Below, piece after piece: positions 7,523 to 15,162 of a stretch of 64,000 bases of DNA. The translations under genes were made by a program, and so were the position numbers. Source of the stretch: Halonotius sp046719765 (GTDB lineage: Archaea > Halobacteriota > Halobacteria > Halobacteriales > Haloferacaceae); NCBI RefSeq assembly GCF_046719765.1, contig NZ_JABEBY010000007.1, forward strand, positions 1 through 64,000, written 5' to 3'. Under the pieces are notes generated by a model. It ran no database searches, was not told the origin of the DNA, and worked only from the letters and a program-made list of their open reading frames with translations. Each line of letters opens with the position of its first letter. The first letter of the stretch is position 1.

Positions 7523-9229
7523 CTACCGCTGGAGCTGGCGCAGTTTGCGGGTCAGCTCCTCGACGGCAGCGCGCTGTTCGTCGGTGGCCTCGACGATCTC
7601 CTCGGTTGCGTCCTCGGTGTCGGCCGAGCGATCCCGCACCGTCTCCAGGGTCGCGGTCAGCTCCTCGACGGTCGCGGCCTGCTCGTCGGTCGCCCGTGAG
7701 ACCTCCGCGATCCCGTTTGCCGCCTGGTCGATCGAGTCGGCGATCTCCTCGAAGGCATCGAGCACGTCGGCGATCTGCTCGCCGGCATGGCCGATCTGCT
7801 CGTGGGATTCGGTCGCCGAGGCAACCGTCTCGTCGGTCTGTTCGTGGAGGCGGTTGATGCTGTCGGCGATCTCCTCGGTGTGGGTCTGGGTTTTGTCGGC
7901 GAGATTCTTGACCTCCTCGGCGACGACCGCAAAGCCATCACCCTCCTCGCCGGCGCGGGCGGCCTCGATGTTGGCGTTGAGCGCGAGGATGTTGGTCTGT
8001 TCGGCGATGTCGTCGATGACCTCGACGACCGCCTCGATGTCGTCCATCTGTTCGCCGAGGGCGGTGACCTGCTCGACAAGTTCGTCACCGATCTCGACGA
8101 CCTCGTCGGTCGCATCCTTCGCGCCCTCGCTGGCTTCCAGCCCGTTTTCGGCGGCATCACGGGCCTCCTCGGCGGCGGTGTCGACCTCCTCGGCCGTCGA
8201 GGCGACCTCCTCCATGCTCGCCGAGAAGGACTGCATCTCGTCGACGCTCTCATCAAGCAGTTCGCTCTGTTCGGCGACGTTGGTTGCGATATCGTCGGCT
8301 GCCGTGTCGGCGGCCTCGATATACTCGTCAAGCTGGCGGGTCTGGCGTTCGATCCCGCCGGCCATCGATTCGAGCTGCTCGATCGCCTCGTTCAGTTCGC
8401 TCACAACGTCGCCCAGCCCATCGGCAAGCGGGTCGGTGTCAGCCGGTGGGTCGGCGCGCACGCCGAGGTTCCCGGTGGCAAGCCCTGACAGCGTCGACCG
8501 AAGCTCGCTGACAAGCTCCTCGGTTGCTTCCTGGCGGCGGTGGTCGGCGGTTCGATCCGTGATGATCTGGATGACCCCGGCGACCTCGTCGCCGTCGCCG
8601 AACAGCGGCCGGGCGGTCGTCTCGATGTGCGCCCCGCCATCGCCGGTGATCGTCCCGTTGTCCCGATACAGGAACCGGTCGCGGTCGGCGAGGGTGATCC
8701 CGAACTCGCTGTCGGCGGTGGTCGGTTCGGCCGCCACCATCTCCGCGAGTGTCAGCTCGGCGTCCTCGATCGTCAGCTGGTCGGCGACCGTCTCGGCGTC
8801 GAGCTCGGCACCGGCGTCGGCGAACTGCTCTGTCAGCGGATCGTTCCACGCCGACAGCTCGCCGTCGGCGTCGAGGATGAACGCCGGGCGATCGAGGCTG
8901 TTGAGGAGAGTTGTGTGATCGAAGTCGACGACGGCTGGCGATTCAGTGTCGCCAGCAGCCGGTTCATCGGTGTCAACAACGGGTTCGATCGTTGTACCGC
9001 TTGTGTCGGCGTCAGAGGTGTTGTCGCCGCCGGCTGCCGTTGAACCAGCGGTATCGGCCTGCTGAGTTTCCACCGCATCAGGGTCATCGGCGATCGTTAC
9101 GCCACCGTCAGGAACTGATCGAGGCGAGACATCGGTCTCAGAACGGGCCGAACCCGAACTATCGCCGGGGAGTCGGGCGATCAACGCGGCCCACACTGAC
9201 CGACAAACGCGTCGAAAAGGAAGCGTCAT
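7523..9229 (-). CDS. Soluble methyl-accepting chemotaxis/halobacterial transducer protein with PAS domain
   Basis: The C-terminal half is a long chemoreceptor coiled coil carrying the conserved signalling hairpin (AEQTNILALNANIEAARAG) that contacts CheA/CheW. Before it lies a PAS-like sensor domain at about residues 105-215 (SLDRPAFILDADGELSAWND, then VIQIITDRT) and a HAMP-like linker. The N-terminal 90 residues are an acidic low-complexity region without a clear membrane segment. It is therefore probably a cytosolic transducer sensing an internal signal. The ATG at 9229 (MTLPFRRVC) lies just downstream of an AT-rich promoter-like stretch. The ligand is unknown. Confidence 0.9.
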   Translation of the reverse strand: MTLPFRRVCRSVWAALIARLPGDSSGSARSETDVSPRSVPDGGVTIADDPDAVETQQADTAGSTAAGGDNTSDADTSGTTIEPVVDTDEPAAGDTESPAVVDFDHTTLLNSLDRPAFILDADGELSAWNDPLTEQFADAGAELDAETVADQLTIEDAELTLAEMVAAEPTTADSEFGITLADRDRFLYRDNGTITGDGGAHIETTARPLFGDGDEVAGVIQIITDRTADHRRQEATEELVSELRSTLSGLATGNLGVRADPPADTDPLADGLGDVVSELNEAIEQLESMAGGIERQTRQLDEYIEAADTAADDIATNVAEQSELLDESVDEMQSFSASMEEVASTAEEVDTAAEEARDAAENGLEASEGAKDATDEVVEIGDELVEQVTALGEQMDDIEAVVEVIDDIAEQTNILALNANIEAARAGEEGDGFAVVAEEVKNLADKTQTHTEEIADSINRLHEQTDETVASATESHEQIGHAGEQIADVLDAFEEIADSIDQAANGIAEVSRATDEQAATVEELTATLETVRDRSADTEDATEEIVEATDEQRAAVEELTRKLRQLQR

Positions 9230-9316
9230 ACTATCATGATACTCTGTTATACAAATTAATCTTTCTCCCACCGCTGTCGACGGCGAGCACGATCACGTGA
9301 GCGAGGATTGCGGCGC

Positions 9317-9565
9317 GTTCAACTGGTCGATGGTCGCGACGTNNNNNNNNNNNNNNNNNNNNNNNNNNNNNNNNNNNNNNNNNNNNNNNNNNNNNNNNNN
9401 NNNNNNNNNNNNNNNNNNNNNNNNNNNNNNNNNNNNNGACGTGTTCAACTGGTCGATGGTCGCGACGTGTTCAACTGGTCGATGGTCGCGACGTGTTCAA
9501 CTGGTCGATGGTCGCGACGTGTTCAACTGGTCGATGGTCGCGTCACGTTCAATTGGCCAGCGACC
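9317..9565. repeat. 26-bp tandem repeat array interrupted by an assembly gap
   Basis: A 26-bp unit, beginning GTTCAACTGG and ending GTCGCGACGT, occurs once at 9317-9342, then Ns at 9343-9437, then three exact copies at 9443-9520. A fourth copy diverges in its last bases (9521-9546) and a degenerate fifth piece begins at 9547. The unit contains the perfect 8-bp palindrome GTCGCGAC. The distance from the first copy to the next (126 bp) is not a multiple of 26, so the number of Ns is not the true gap length. The array fills the region between the divergent transducer and uvrC genes. Confidence 0.95.
9343..9437. other. Assembly gap (95 Ns)
   Basis: A run of Ns sits inside the tandem array, which is the likely reason the assembly broke. 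The missing sequence is most simply more copies of the same 26-bp unit, but it cannot be read here. Confidence 0.99.
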
Positions 9566-9577
9566 GTATCACCGACG

Positions 9578-11341
9578 ATGGAGGTCGACACGTTGCGAGC
9601 GCGGGTTGCCGAGCTGCCGACCGAGCCCGGCGTCTACCAGTTTCAGGCCGGCGACCGGGTGTTGTACGTCGGCAAAGCGGTCGACCTGCGTTCGCGGGTT
9701 CGTTCCTACACCGATCCACGCAACGACCGCATCGCGCGGATGGTCGCTCGCGCGGAATCGCTTGAGGTTGCGGTCACCGACACCGAAACCCAGGCCCTCC
9801 TATTAGAAGCGAATCTGATCAAACGCCACCAGCCGCGGTACAACGTCCGCCTGAAGGATGACAAATCCTACCCGCTGGTGCAGCTCACCGACCACGAGAT
9901 CCCACGCATCGAGATCACCCGCGACCCCGATGACGCCGCGACGGTCTTCGGGCCGTTCACCGACAAGGGCCGACTGGAGACGGTCGTCAAGGCGATCCGG
10001 GAGGTCTACGGGCTGCGCGGCTGTTCGGAGCACAAGTATCAGGGCCGGGAGCGACCCTGTCTCGACTACGAGATGGGGCTGTGTACCGCGCCCTGTACCG
10101 GCGAGATAGACCCCGAAAGCTACCGTGAGGATGTTGAGGCGGCGATCCGGTTTTTCGAGGGCGAAACCGGCGTGCTGGCCGACCCACTTCGCCGGGAGAT
10201 GGAAGCCGCAGCCCAGGAGCAGGCCTTCGAGCGCGCGGCAAATCTCCGCGATCAGCTCGACACCGTCGAGACGATCCACGGCGACAGCGAGCGAGCGGTC
10301 GCCGGCGGCGGTGCAGCAGGTGAGGGTGGCGGCAGCGAGGCGGTCGCGGACGTGCTCGGCGTCGCCGTCGACGGCAACGAGGCGACCGTCGCCCGCCTTC
10401 GCAGCGAGCGCGGACAGCTCGTCGATCGATCACGGCACAGCCTTGATGCCCCCGACGAAGCCGACGGCGGCGACCGCGTGGCCGCGTTGCTGTCGGCGTT
10501 TTTGCCCCAGTATTATGCTGAACGCCAACTGCCGGATGCGATCCTGCTCTCGGAGCGGCCGGCCGACGACGACGTACTCGACTGGCTGGAACGCGAGGGC
10601 GTCGCGGTTCGCGTCCCTGGAGCCGGTCGGGAGGCAACGCTCGTCGAGCTTGCGCTCAAAAACGCCCGGCAGGGGCCGGTCGATGGCGACCCACTCGCAG
10701 CCCTCGGCGAGGCCCTCGGGGTCGACCGCCCACACCGGATCGACGGGTTCGATATAAGTCACAGCCAGGGGAAAGCGGTCGTCGGCAGCAACGTCTGTTT
10801 CGTCGACGGCGATGCAGAAACGAGTGACTACCGCCGAAAAAAGCTCACCGACCGCAACGACGACTACGCCAACATGCGGGAGTTGATCGAGTGGCGGGCG
10901 AGCCGCGCCCTGGAAGGACGCGACGACCGCCCCGACCCAGATCTCCTCCTCGTCGACGGCGGCGAGGGCCAACTCGGGGCCGCGATGGATGCCCTCGACA
11001 AAACGGGCTGGGACGTACCGGTCGTCGCCCTCGCCAAGGATGAGGAGTTGGTGATCACGCCTGACCGCGTCTTCGACTGGCCGAGCGACGCCGACCACCT
11101 CCACGTCTGTCAGCGCGTCCGCGATGAGGCCCACCGCTTTGCCGTTCAGTATCACCAACAGCTGCGGGATGACGTGTCGACCGCGCTGGATGGGATTCCG
11201 GGCGTCGGCCCCCAGACGCGAACCCGACTGCTCCGGCGGTTTGGCAGCGTCGACAACGTGCGGGATGCCTCCCAAGCCGACCTGCAGGCTGTCGACGGTA
11301 TCGGGGAGAAAACGGCGGCGACGATCGCGGAACGACTGTGA
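9578..11341 (+). CDS. uvrC: Excinuclease ABC subunit C (UvrC)
   Basis: This nuclease subunit of nucleotide excision repair makes both incisions around a lesion after UvrAB loading. An N-terminal GIY-YIG domain is visible (EPGVYQFQAG, then VLYVGKAVDLRSRVRSY). It is followed by a cysteine-containing stretch (ERPCLDYEMGLCTAPC), a UVR motif region near residues 195-230, and an RNase H-like nuclease domain (DGFDISHSQGKAVVGSNV; DLLLVDGGEGQL). A C-terminal helix-hairpin-helix pair closes it (GIPGVGPQTRTRLLRRFG). The start at 9578 (MEVDTLRARVAEL) is directly before the GIY-YIG domain; the frame upstream is only the repeat array. The length of 587 aa is normal. uvrA and uvrB are not in this window. 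Confidence 0.97.
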   Translation: MEVDTLRARVAELPTEPGVYQFQAGDRVLYVGKAVDLRSRVRSYTDPRNDRIARMVARAESLEVAVTDTETQALLLEANLIKRHQPRYNVRLKDDKSYPLVQLTDHEIPRIEITRDPDDAATVFGPFTDKGRLETVVKAIREVYGLRGCSEHKYQGRERPCLDYEMGLCTAPCTGEIDPESYREDVEAAIRFFEGETGVLADPLRREMEAAAQEQAFERAANLRDQLDTVETIHGDSERAVAGGGAAGEGGGSEAVADVLGVAVDGNEATVARLRSERGQLVDRSRHSLDAPDEADGGDRVAALLSAFLPQYYAERQLPDAILLSERPADDDVLDWLEREGVAVRVPGAGREATLVELALKNARQGPVDGDPLAALGEALGVDRPHRIDGFDISHSQGKAVVGSNVCFVDGDAETSDYRRKKLTDRNDDYANMRELIEWRASRALEGRDDRPDPDLLLVDGGEGQLGAAMDALDKTGWDVPVVALAKDEELVITPDRVFDWPSDADHLHVCQRVRDEAHRFAVQYHQQLRDDVSTALDGIPGVGPQTRTRLLRRFGSVDNVRDASQADLQAVDGIGEKTAATIAERL

Positions 11342-11395
11342 GGTAGGGATTCCGAATCCATACATCATTAAGGTCGCTGAGGCGATGGGGCTGGT

Positions 11396-11974
11396 ATGGA
11401 CTACACGCTAGCCGTTGAGAACGCGCCGGAGACGATCGAGGGTGGGACAGGCGTCCTTCTGCTGCATCCCTCGATCGGCGAGACCGACCGCATCGACACC
11501 GACTTCTTCAAAACCGACACCGACCACTTCCTCGTTGTCTCGACGCGGACGACCGCCCGGGAGGTCGAACAGAAGCTCGAACACTACGATGTCGACGAGG
11601 ACAGCGCGGTCATCCTCGATACGCTGTCGGTCGAGCGCGGCTACTCCCGGCGCGGCACCGACGACGTGCACTACGTCTCCGCCCCCGACGACCTCGATGG
11701 GATCGTCGCCAAGGTCGAGGAGTTCCTCACCAGCCACGACGGAAAGGTGCGGCTCAGCGTCGACTCCCTCACCGAGATGATCTACTACGCCGACGAGGAC
11801 GGCGTCGTCGACGCAACCGAAAAGCTGTGTGCGCTGCTGGCCGAACACGACGCTGTCGGTCTCTTCCATCTCTCGAAGGAGGTTCACGACGAGGCAACGC
11901 TGGATCGGTTCCGTGAGCGCTTCGATGGCGTCATCGATCTCGCCGACGACGGCAGCGTCACCGCCGAATTTTAA
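11396..11974 (+). CDS. RecA/KaiC-fold-like haloarchaeal protein lacking a P-loop
   Basis: The order of segments resembles the core of haloarchaeal KaiC/RecA-like proteins: a first strand and turn (GTGVLLLHPSIGETDR), a helix and strand (DHFLVVSTRTTAREVEQKL), a Walker-B-like strand (VRLSVDSLTEMIYYA) and a final VGLFHLSK strand. The glycine-lysine P-loop expected after the first strand is absent, so ATP hydrolysis is unlikely. A TATA-like CATTAAGG lies about 27 nt before the ATG, giving this gene its own promoter just downstream of uvrC. The 192-aa length is shorter than true KaiC. The role is unknown. Confidence 0.55.
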   Translation: MDYTLAVENAPETIEGGTGVLLLHPSIGETDRIDTDFFKTDTDHFLVVSTRTTAREVEQKLEHYDVDEDSAVILDTLSVERGYSRRGTDDVHYVSAPDDLDGIVAKVEEFLTSHDGKVRLSVDSLTEMIYYADEDGVVDATEKLCALLAEHDAVGLFHLSKEVHDEATLDRFRERFDGVIDLADDGSVTAEF

Positions 11975-11985
11975 GCAGCCGCCGC

Positions 11986-12732
11986 TCAGTCGATTCGGTA
12001 GGTTGCCTCAACGGATGCGCTGACAGTGACATCGTCAGGCTGGAGCTCCGTCGAGCCCCCAGAAGCTGCTTCGGCAACGTCGTAGCGTTCGTACGTCGGC
12101 GAGAGCCCGCCACCGGCGGCGTTGAGCCGCTGTACCGACACCACCCGCGAGTCGACGCGGGCGGCGAGGACATCCGCCTCGTCACGGGCGGTATCAACAG
12201 CCGCTTTGAGGGCATCCTCCCGCAAGGATTCGCGGGTCGACTCCGCAAGCGTGTACTCGATCCGACCGATCGAGTCGGCTCCGCCGTCGATGGCGGTATC
12301 GATCACATCGCCGGTGGCATCGACATCGTCGACCTCGATGGTGATCGTGTGGGTTCCTTCGTAGCCGGTCTGTTCGGGCTCCTCACCCGGTTCGCGGCGG
12401 TCGTACTCGGGCCGAATTGCAAACCGCCCGGTCGTGAGTTGGTCATCGTCGAGGCCGGCGTCCCGAAGGGCCTGCCGGAGGCTCTCGGAGCGTGTTGACA
12501 GCGCATCGCGGACGGCGGCCGCGCTGTCGCCGGTGGCCTCAACGCTGGCCTCGATGACCGCGCGGTCGGGAGCGGCCTGCATCTCGGCCGACCCGGTGAC
12601 GGTGATGGTGCGACCGCCATCGCTGTCGGCGGTGCTGCCGGTGTCGGTTGCTTGCTGTGCGGTGCCGAGACAGCCGGAGAGGCCGGCCGCGCCGGCTGCT
12701 GCCGTGCCGATGAGGAAGTCACGTCGCTGCAT
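11986..12732 (-). CDS. SIMPL (DUF541) domain lipoprotein
   Basis: The N-terminus MQRRDFLIGTAAAGAAGLSG followed by Cys is a twin-arginine signal with a lipobox, so the protein is probably exported folded and lipid-anchored outside the cell. The mature part is a SIMPL/DUF541 domain (TITVTGSAEMQAAPDRAVIE; ARDEADVLAARV). The domain family forms oligomeric periplasmic or surface assemblies of unclear function. It is 248 aa, a normal size. It is convergent with the preceding gene, with only 11 nt between them. Confidence 0.88.
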   Translation of the reverse strand: MQRRDFLIGTAAAGAAGLSGCLGTAQQATDTGSTADSDGGRTITVTGSAEMQAAPDRAVIEASVEATGDSAAAVRDALSTRSESLRQALRDAGLDDDQLTTGRFAIRPEYDRREPGEEPEQTGYEGTHTITIEVDDVDATGDVIDTAIDGGADSIGRIEYTLAESTRESLREDALKAAVDTARDEADVLAARVDSRVVSVQRLNAAGGGLSPTYERYDVAEAASGGSTELQPDDVTVSASVEATYRID

Positions 12733-12804
12733 GGTCGCTCACAGGCGGCCAGCAGATGAATAGGTTCCTAAAGGTGAAACGGCGGTTTGAGTCGGCTGTG
12801 GCGG

Positions 12805-13593
12805 TTACTCACGGAGCTCGGCAAATGTCTTCTCGGCCCACTCAATCGCGTAGGCCGCGCCGTGGTCGCGGTAGGCTGTCGTATCGAGCGCGCTGAACGG
12901 GGTCGGAAGGTCGAGATCGTGTTTGATCGCCGCACAGGCGTACTCGGTGGCCGCCGGAAACGTCATCTCGTTGTGGGCAACCGCCCGCGAGAGCTCATCG
13001 AGCCGCGGTTCGAGTCGCTGGCCGGCATCGATCCACGCGTCGTACAGGGGTTCGAGCTCGTCATCGTCGGCCCACGACGCAAACACCTCGCGGGTCTGGA
13101 GGCCAACCCACCCATCGAAGAGGGCGGCAGCGATCTGATAAACCTCGGTTCCGTTGAGCCCGACCGCGGCGTCAAGGTCGGGGTACTGCTCGCCGAAGAA
13201 CGGCAGGAAGTGTTCGGGGACGCCACAGTCGAGTTGGACGAAGGCTTCGGCGATGAGGAAGTTCAGAAAATCGTCGGGGGTGTTCTCGGCGCGCTGTTTG
13301 CAGAGCACCGTCGGCGGTTCGGTCTGGGTCGTCCAGACGACGGTGCCGTCGTCGGGGGTGCCGATTGTAAAGGCCTCGCCGGCGTACTCTTCGAGGACGG
13401 TTGGCGCGTTTTCCGGCAGCCAGTCGGCGGGGTAGCTGGTCGGATCGAGGCGGTCAGCCAGCAGGCCGAGATCCTCGGCAACCGCCGGCGGCAGCGTGTC
13501 AAAATCGGTCTCGACATCGAGCACCGTCGCCGCGGGGGCGTATTGCTGGCGGACGGTCGACAACAGCGGTGACAGCGATCGCTCAGTAAACAT
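12805..13593 (-). CDS. Conserved haloarchaeal protein, 262 aa
   Basis: This is an acidic globular protein without signal peptide or membrane segments, with many aromatic residues (DFLNFLIAEAFVQL, EHFLPFFGEQYPDL, ALFDGWVGLQ). I do not recognise a characterised family. Its start codon overlaps the stop of the 29-residue ORF upstream, forming a TAATG-type junction. This suggests translational coupling and supports the reality of the small ORF. Confidence 0.6.
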   Translation of the reverse strand: MFTERSLSPLLSTVRQQYAPAATVLDVETDFDTLPPAVAEDLGLLADRLDPTSYPADWLPENAPTVLEEYAGEAFTIGTPDDGTVVWTTQTEPPTVLCKQRAENTPDDFLNFLIAEAFVQLDCGVPEHFLPFFGEQYPDLDAAVGLNGTEVYQIAAALFDGWVGLQTREVFASWADDDELEPLYDAWIDAGQRLEPRLDELSRAVAHNEMTFPAATEYACAAIKHDLDLPTPFSALDTTAYRDHGAAYAIEWAEKTFAELRE

Positions 13594-13682
13594 TAGGCGA
13601 AGACGTACGACAGGATGATTCCGACCGCAAAGACGGCCGATAGAAGTACGGTTCCGAGGACGACCTTGGTGGCCTGCGACAT
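13593..13682 (-). CDS. 29-residue single-helix membrane peptide
   Basis: The frame reads MSQATKVVLGTVLLSAVFAV then GIILSYVFA and stops. It is essentially one membrane-spanning helix with a short polar N-terminus. The stop overlaps the ATG of the next gene by one base, and the gene for the cyclase-family protein ends 34 nt upstream, all on the same strand, so the three may form an operon. Function unknown. Confidence 0.5.
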   Translation of the reverse strand: MSQATKVVLGTVLLSAVFAVGIILSYVFA

Positions 13683-13716
13683 ATCCGCGGGTTCGCGTGG
13701 GCCGGTAATAAAGCCT

Positions 13717-14370
13717 TCACTGCCGGACGCCGACCGCCCGCACCGGCGCGCCGTCGCCACCGAGCGCGAGCGGATACGCCCGGAGTTCGAACCGCTCGCC
13801 GACGCCTTCGAGGGTGGCCAGGTTCTCGACGATGAGGCAGTTCTCGCCGAGCAGCGCGTGGTGGGCCGCAAAATCGGTCGGCTCGTCGTCGCCGGCTCGC
13901 GGGCTCGGCGTCGGATCGGGGCTGAGCGCGTCGATGCCGACGGCCAGCCCGTGGTCGGCACAGCGGGCCGCCGTTTCGGGTGCAATGTAGGGGTGATCAA
14001 GATAGCGATCGGTGTTCCAGTGGTCGTCCCAGCCAGTCCAGCAGACGACCATGTCGGCGTCGTCGAGCACGTCGCCTGCGGGGAGTCGCTCCGGGCTGAT
14101 GGCCTCGCGGGCGGCACAGTCCCGGCAGTCGACCCGGACGGCATCGAAGACGAAGCGGTCGAGCGAGAACGCCGACAGCGGGTCGCCGTCGGGTTCAGTG
14201 TGTCGCGGCGCGTCGATGTGGGTGCCGGTGTGACTGCCGCAGGAGAGGGATTCAACATGGTAGCCGTCGGCGGCGTGGGTCGCGTGGTCGGTCACGCTGA
14301 CCGCCGGATCATCGGGATAGGTCTGCATGCCGGTGTCGAGTGAGTGGGTGAGGTCGACGTGGTCGGGCAT
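13717..14370 (-). CDS. Cyclase/kynurenine formamidase-like metal-dependent hydrolase
   Basis: The signature HTGTHIDAPRH (residues about 47-57) is the HxGTHxDxPxH metal-binding motif of the cyclase (Pfam Cyclase) superfamily, which includes kynurenine formamidase and other amide or lactone hydrolases. The N-terminal VDLTHSLDTGMQTYPDDP is also typical. The length of 217 aa is normal. No tryptophan-degradation genes are nearby, so the substrate is not assigned. Confidence 0.85.
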   Translation of the reverse strand: MPDHVDLTHSLDTGMQTYPDDPAVSVTDHATHAADGYHVESLSCGSHTGTHIDAPRHTEPDGDPLSAFSLDRFVFDAVRVDCRDCAAREAISPERLPAGDVLDDADMVVCWTGWDDHWNTDRYLDHPYIAPETAARCADHGLAVGIDALSPDPTPSPRAGDDEPTDFAAHHALLGENCLIVENLATLEGVGERFELRAYPLALGGDGAPVRAVGVRQ

Positions 14371-14431
14371 GGGTTGGACTCACTGTGAGTGGGCAAAGAG
14401 ATTGGTGTCGCCGGCGATCCACCTGCCGCTG

Positions 14432-14695
14432 TCACGGTGGGAGGTGGCGATCGTAGACGTAGCGACGATGGCCGACCGCTTCGACGATCAGCCGGTTCCC
14501 GTTTCGATCCCACGTAATGATCGCTCGGTAATCACCAGCGCGGAGTGTGTAGTACGGATAGTTCGATAGCGATTTGAGCCGGTGGTCAGGCCAGTCCTCG
14601 GCTTCGGCGAGCTTCTTCAGGAGTCGTTCGCGTGGTTCGGTGTCGAGATCAGCGAGGTGCTCGTCGGCCTGTGGCGTGATCTCGACTGTGGGCAT
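14432..14695 (-). CDS. RelE/ParE-superfamily toxin
   Basis: The 87-residue protein has the compact RelE fold signature: two N-terminal helices (LADLDTEPRERLLKKLAEAE), then LKSLSNYPYYTLRAGDYRAI, the basic strand and VEAVGHRRYVYDR near the C-terminus. In this family the toxin cleaves mRNA or inhibits gyrase. Its start follows the antitoxin stop by one nucleotide, the classical antitoxin-first arrangement. Confidence 0.85.
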   Translation of the reverse strand: MPTVEITPQADEHLADLDTEPRERLLKKLAEAEDWPDHRLKSLSNYPYYTLRAGDYRAIITWDRNGNRLIVEAVGHRRYVYDRHLPP

Positions 14696-14696
14696 C

Positions 14697-14978
14697 CTAC
14701 TTCTCGACCCCGTATTTGTCCATCACGTCGTCGAGCGGAACCGTTTCGCCCGCCTCACGCTGCTTGCGACTGGTGGCAAGATCATCCAACGCCTCGTCGG
14801 AGAGCCGCACGGGTGGATCGACCCACGCCCGCAACGCATCACGGATCGCCTCCGAGCGGGAGGTGTAGCCGCGTTGGTGGTACTCATCGTCGATCTGCTC
14901 AACCAACTCAGTCGGCACGCGCACGTCGATTTTGGTCGTTTCGGCCTCGTTCTCGGAGCGATCGGTGTCGGTGCTCAT
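14697..14978 (-). CDS. Ribbon-helix-helix antitoxin partner of the RelE-like toxin
   Basis: An N-terminal RHH DNA-binding domain is visible (KIDVRVPTELVEQIDDEYHQ, then TSRSEAIRDALRAWV). It is followed by a C-terminal helical tail (ALDDLATSRKQREAGETVPL) that would wrap the toxin. The ATG at 14978 (MSTDTDRSENEAETTK) is chosen over an upstream in-frame start because it directly precedes the RHH domain. The operon is probably autoregulated by the RHH dimer binding upstream. Confidence 0.85.
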   Translation of the reverse strand: MSTDTDRSENEAETTKIDVRVPTELVEQIDDEYHQRGYTSRSEAIRDALRAWVDPPVRLSDEALDDLATSRKQREAGETVPLDDVMDKYGVEK

Positions 14979-15162
14979 ATATTGTGAGACGTGTGTCGCA
15001 CACAAAACGCTTTGCTCGCAATCGCTGCCCCGACCGGGTTGGGTCGGCTGTGTCGGGCTGTCCACGACGCGAACCGAGCCATCGGATACTCCCACTTCGG
15101 CGCGGCTTCACACAAAAACAGTCACAACAACGACTTTACCGCCGCCGGACGCGACCACAGGT

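Noticed and set aside
7464..8918. Plus-strand 484-codon frame rich in serine opposite the transducer gene
   Set aside because: It is the antisense reading of the coiled-coil chemoreceptor, and serine richness is an artefact of GC-rich codons.
9317..9565. CRISPR array
   Set aside because: Copies are contiguous, with no spacers, so it is a simple tandem repeat.
13593..14258. Minus-strand 221-codon frame overlapping the cyclase-family gene
   Set aside because: Only its last 29 codons look protein-like; the rest is an out-of-frame reading of the cyclase gene.
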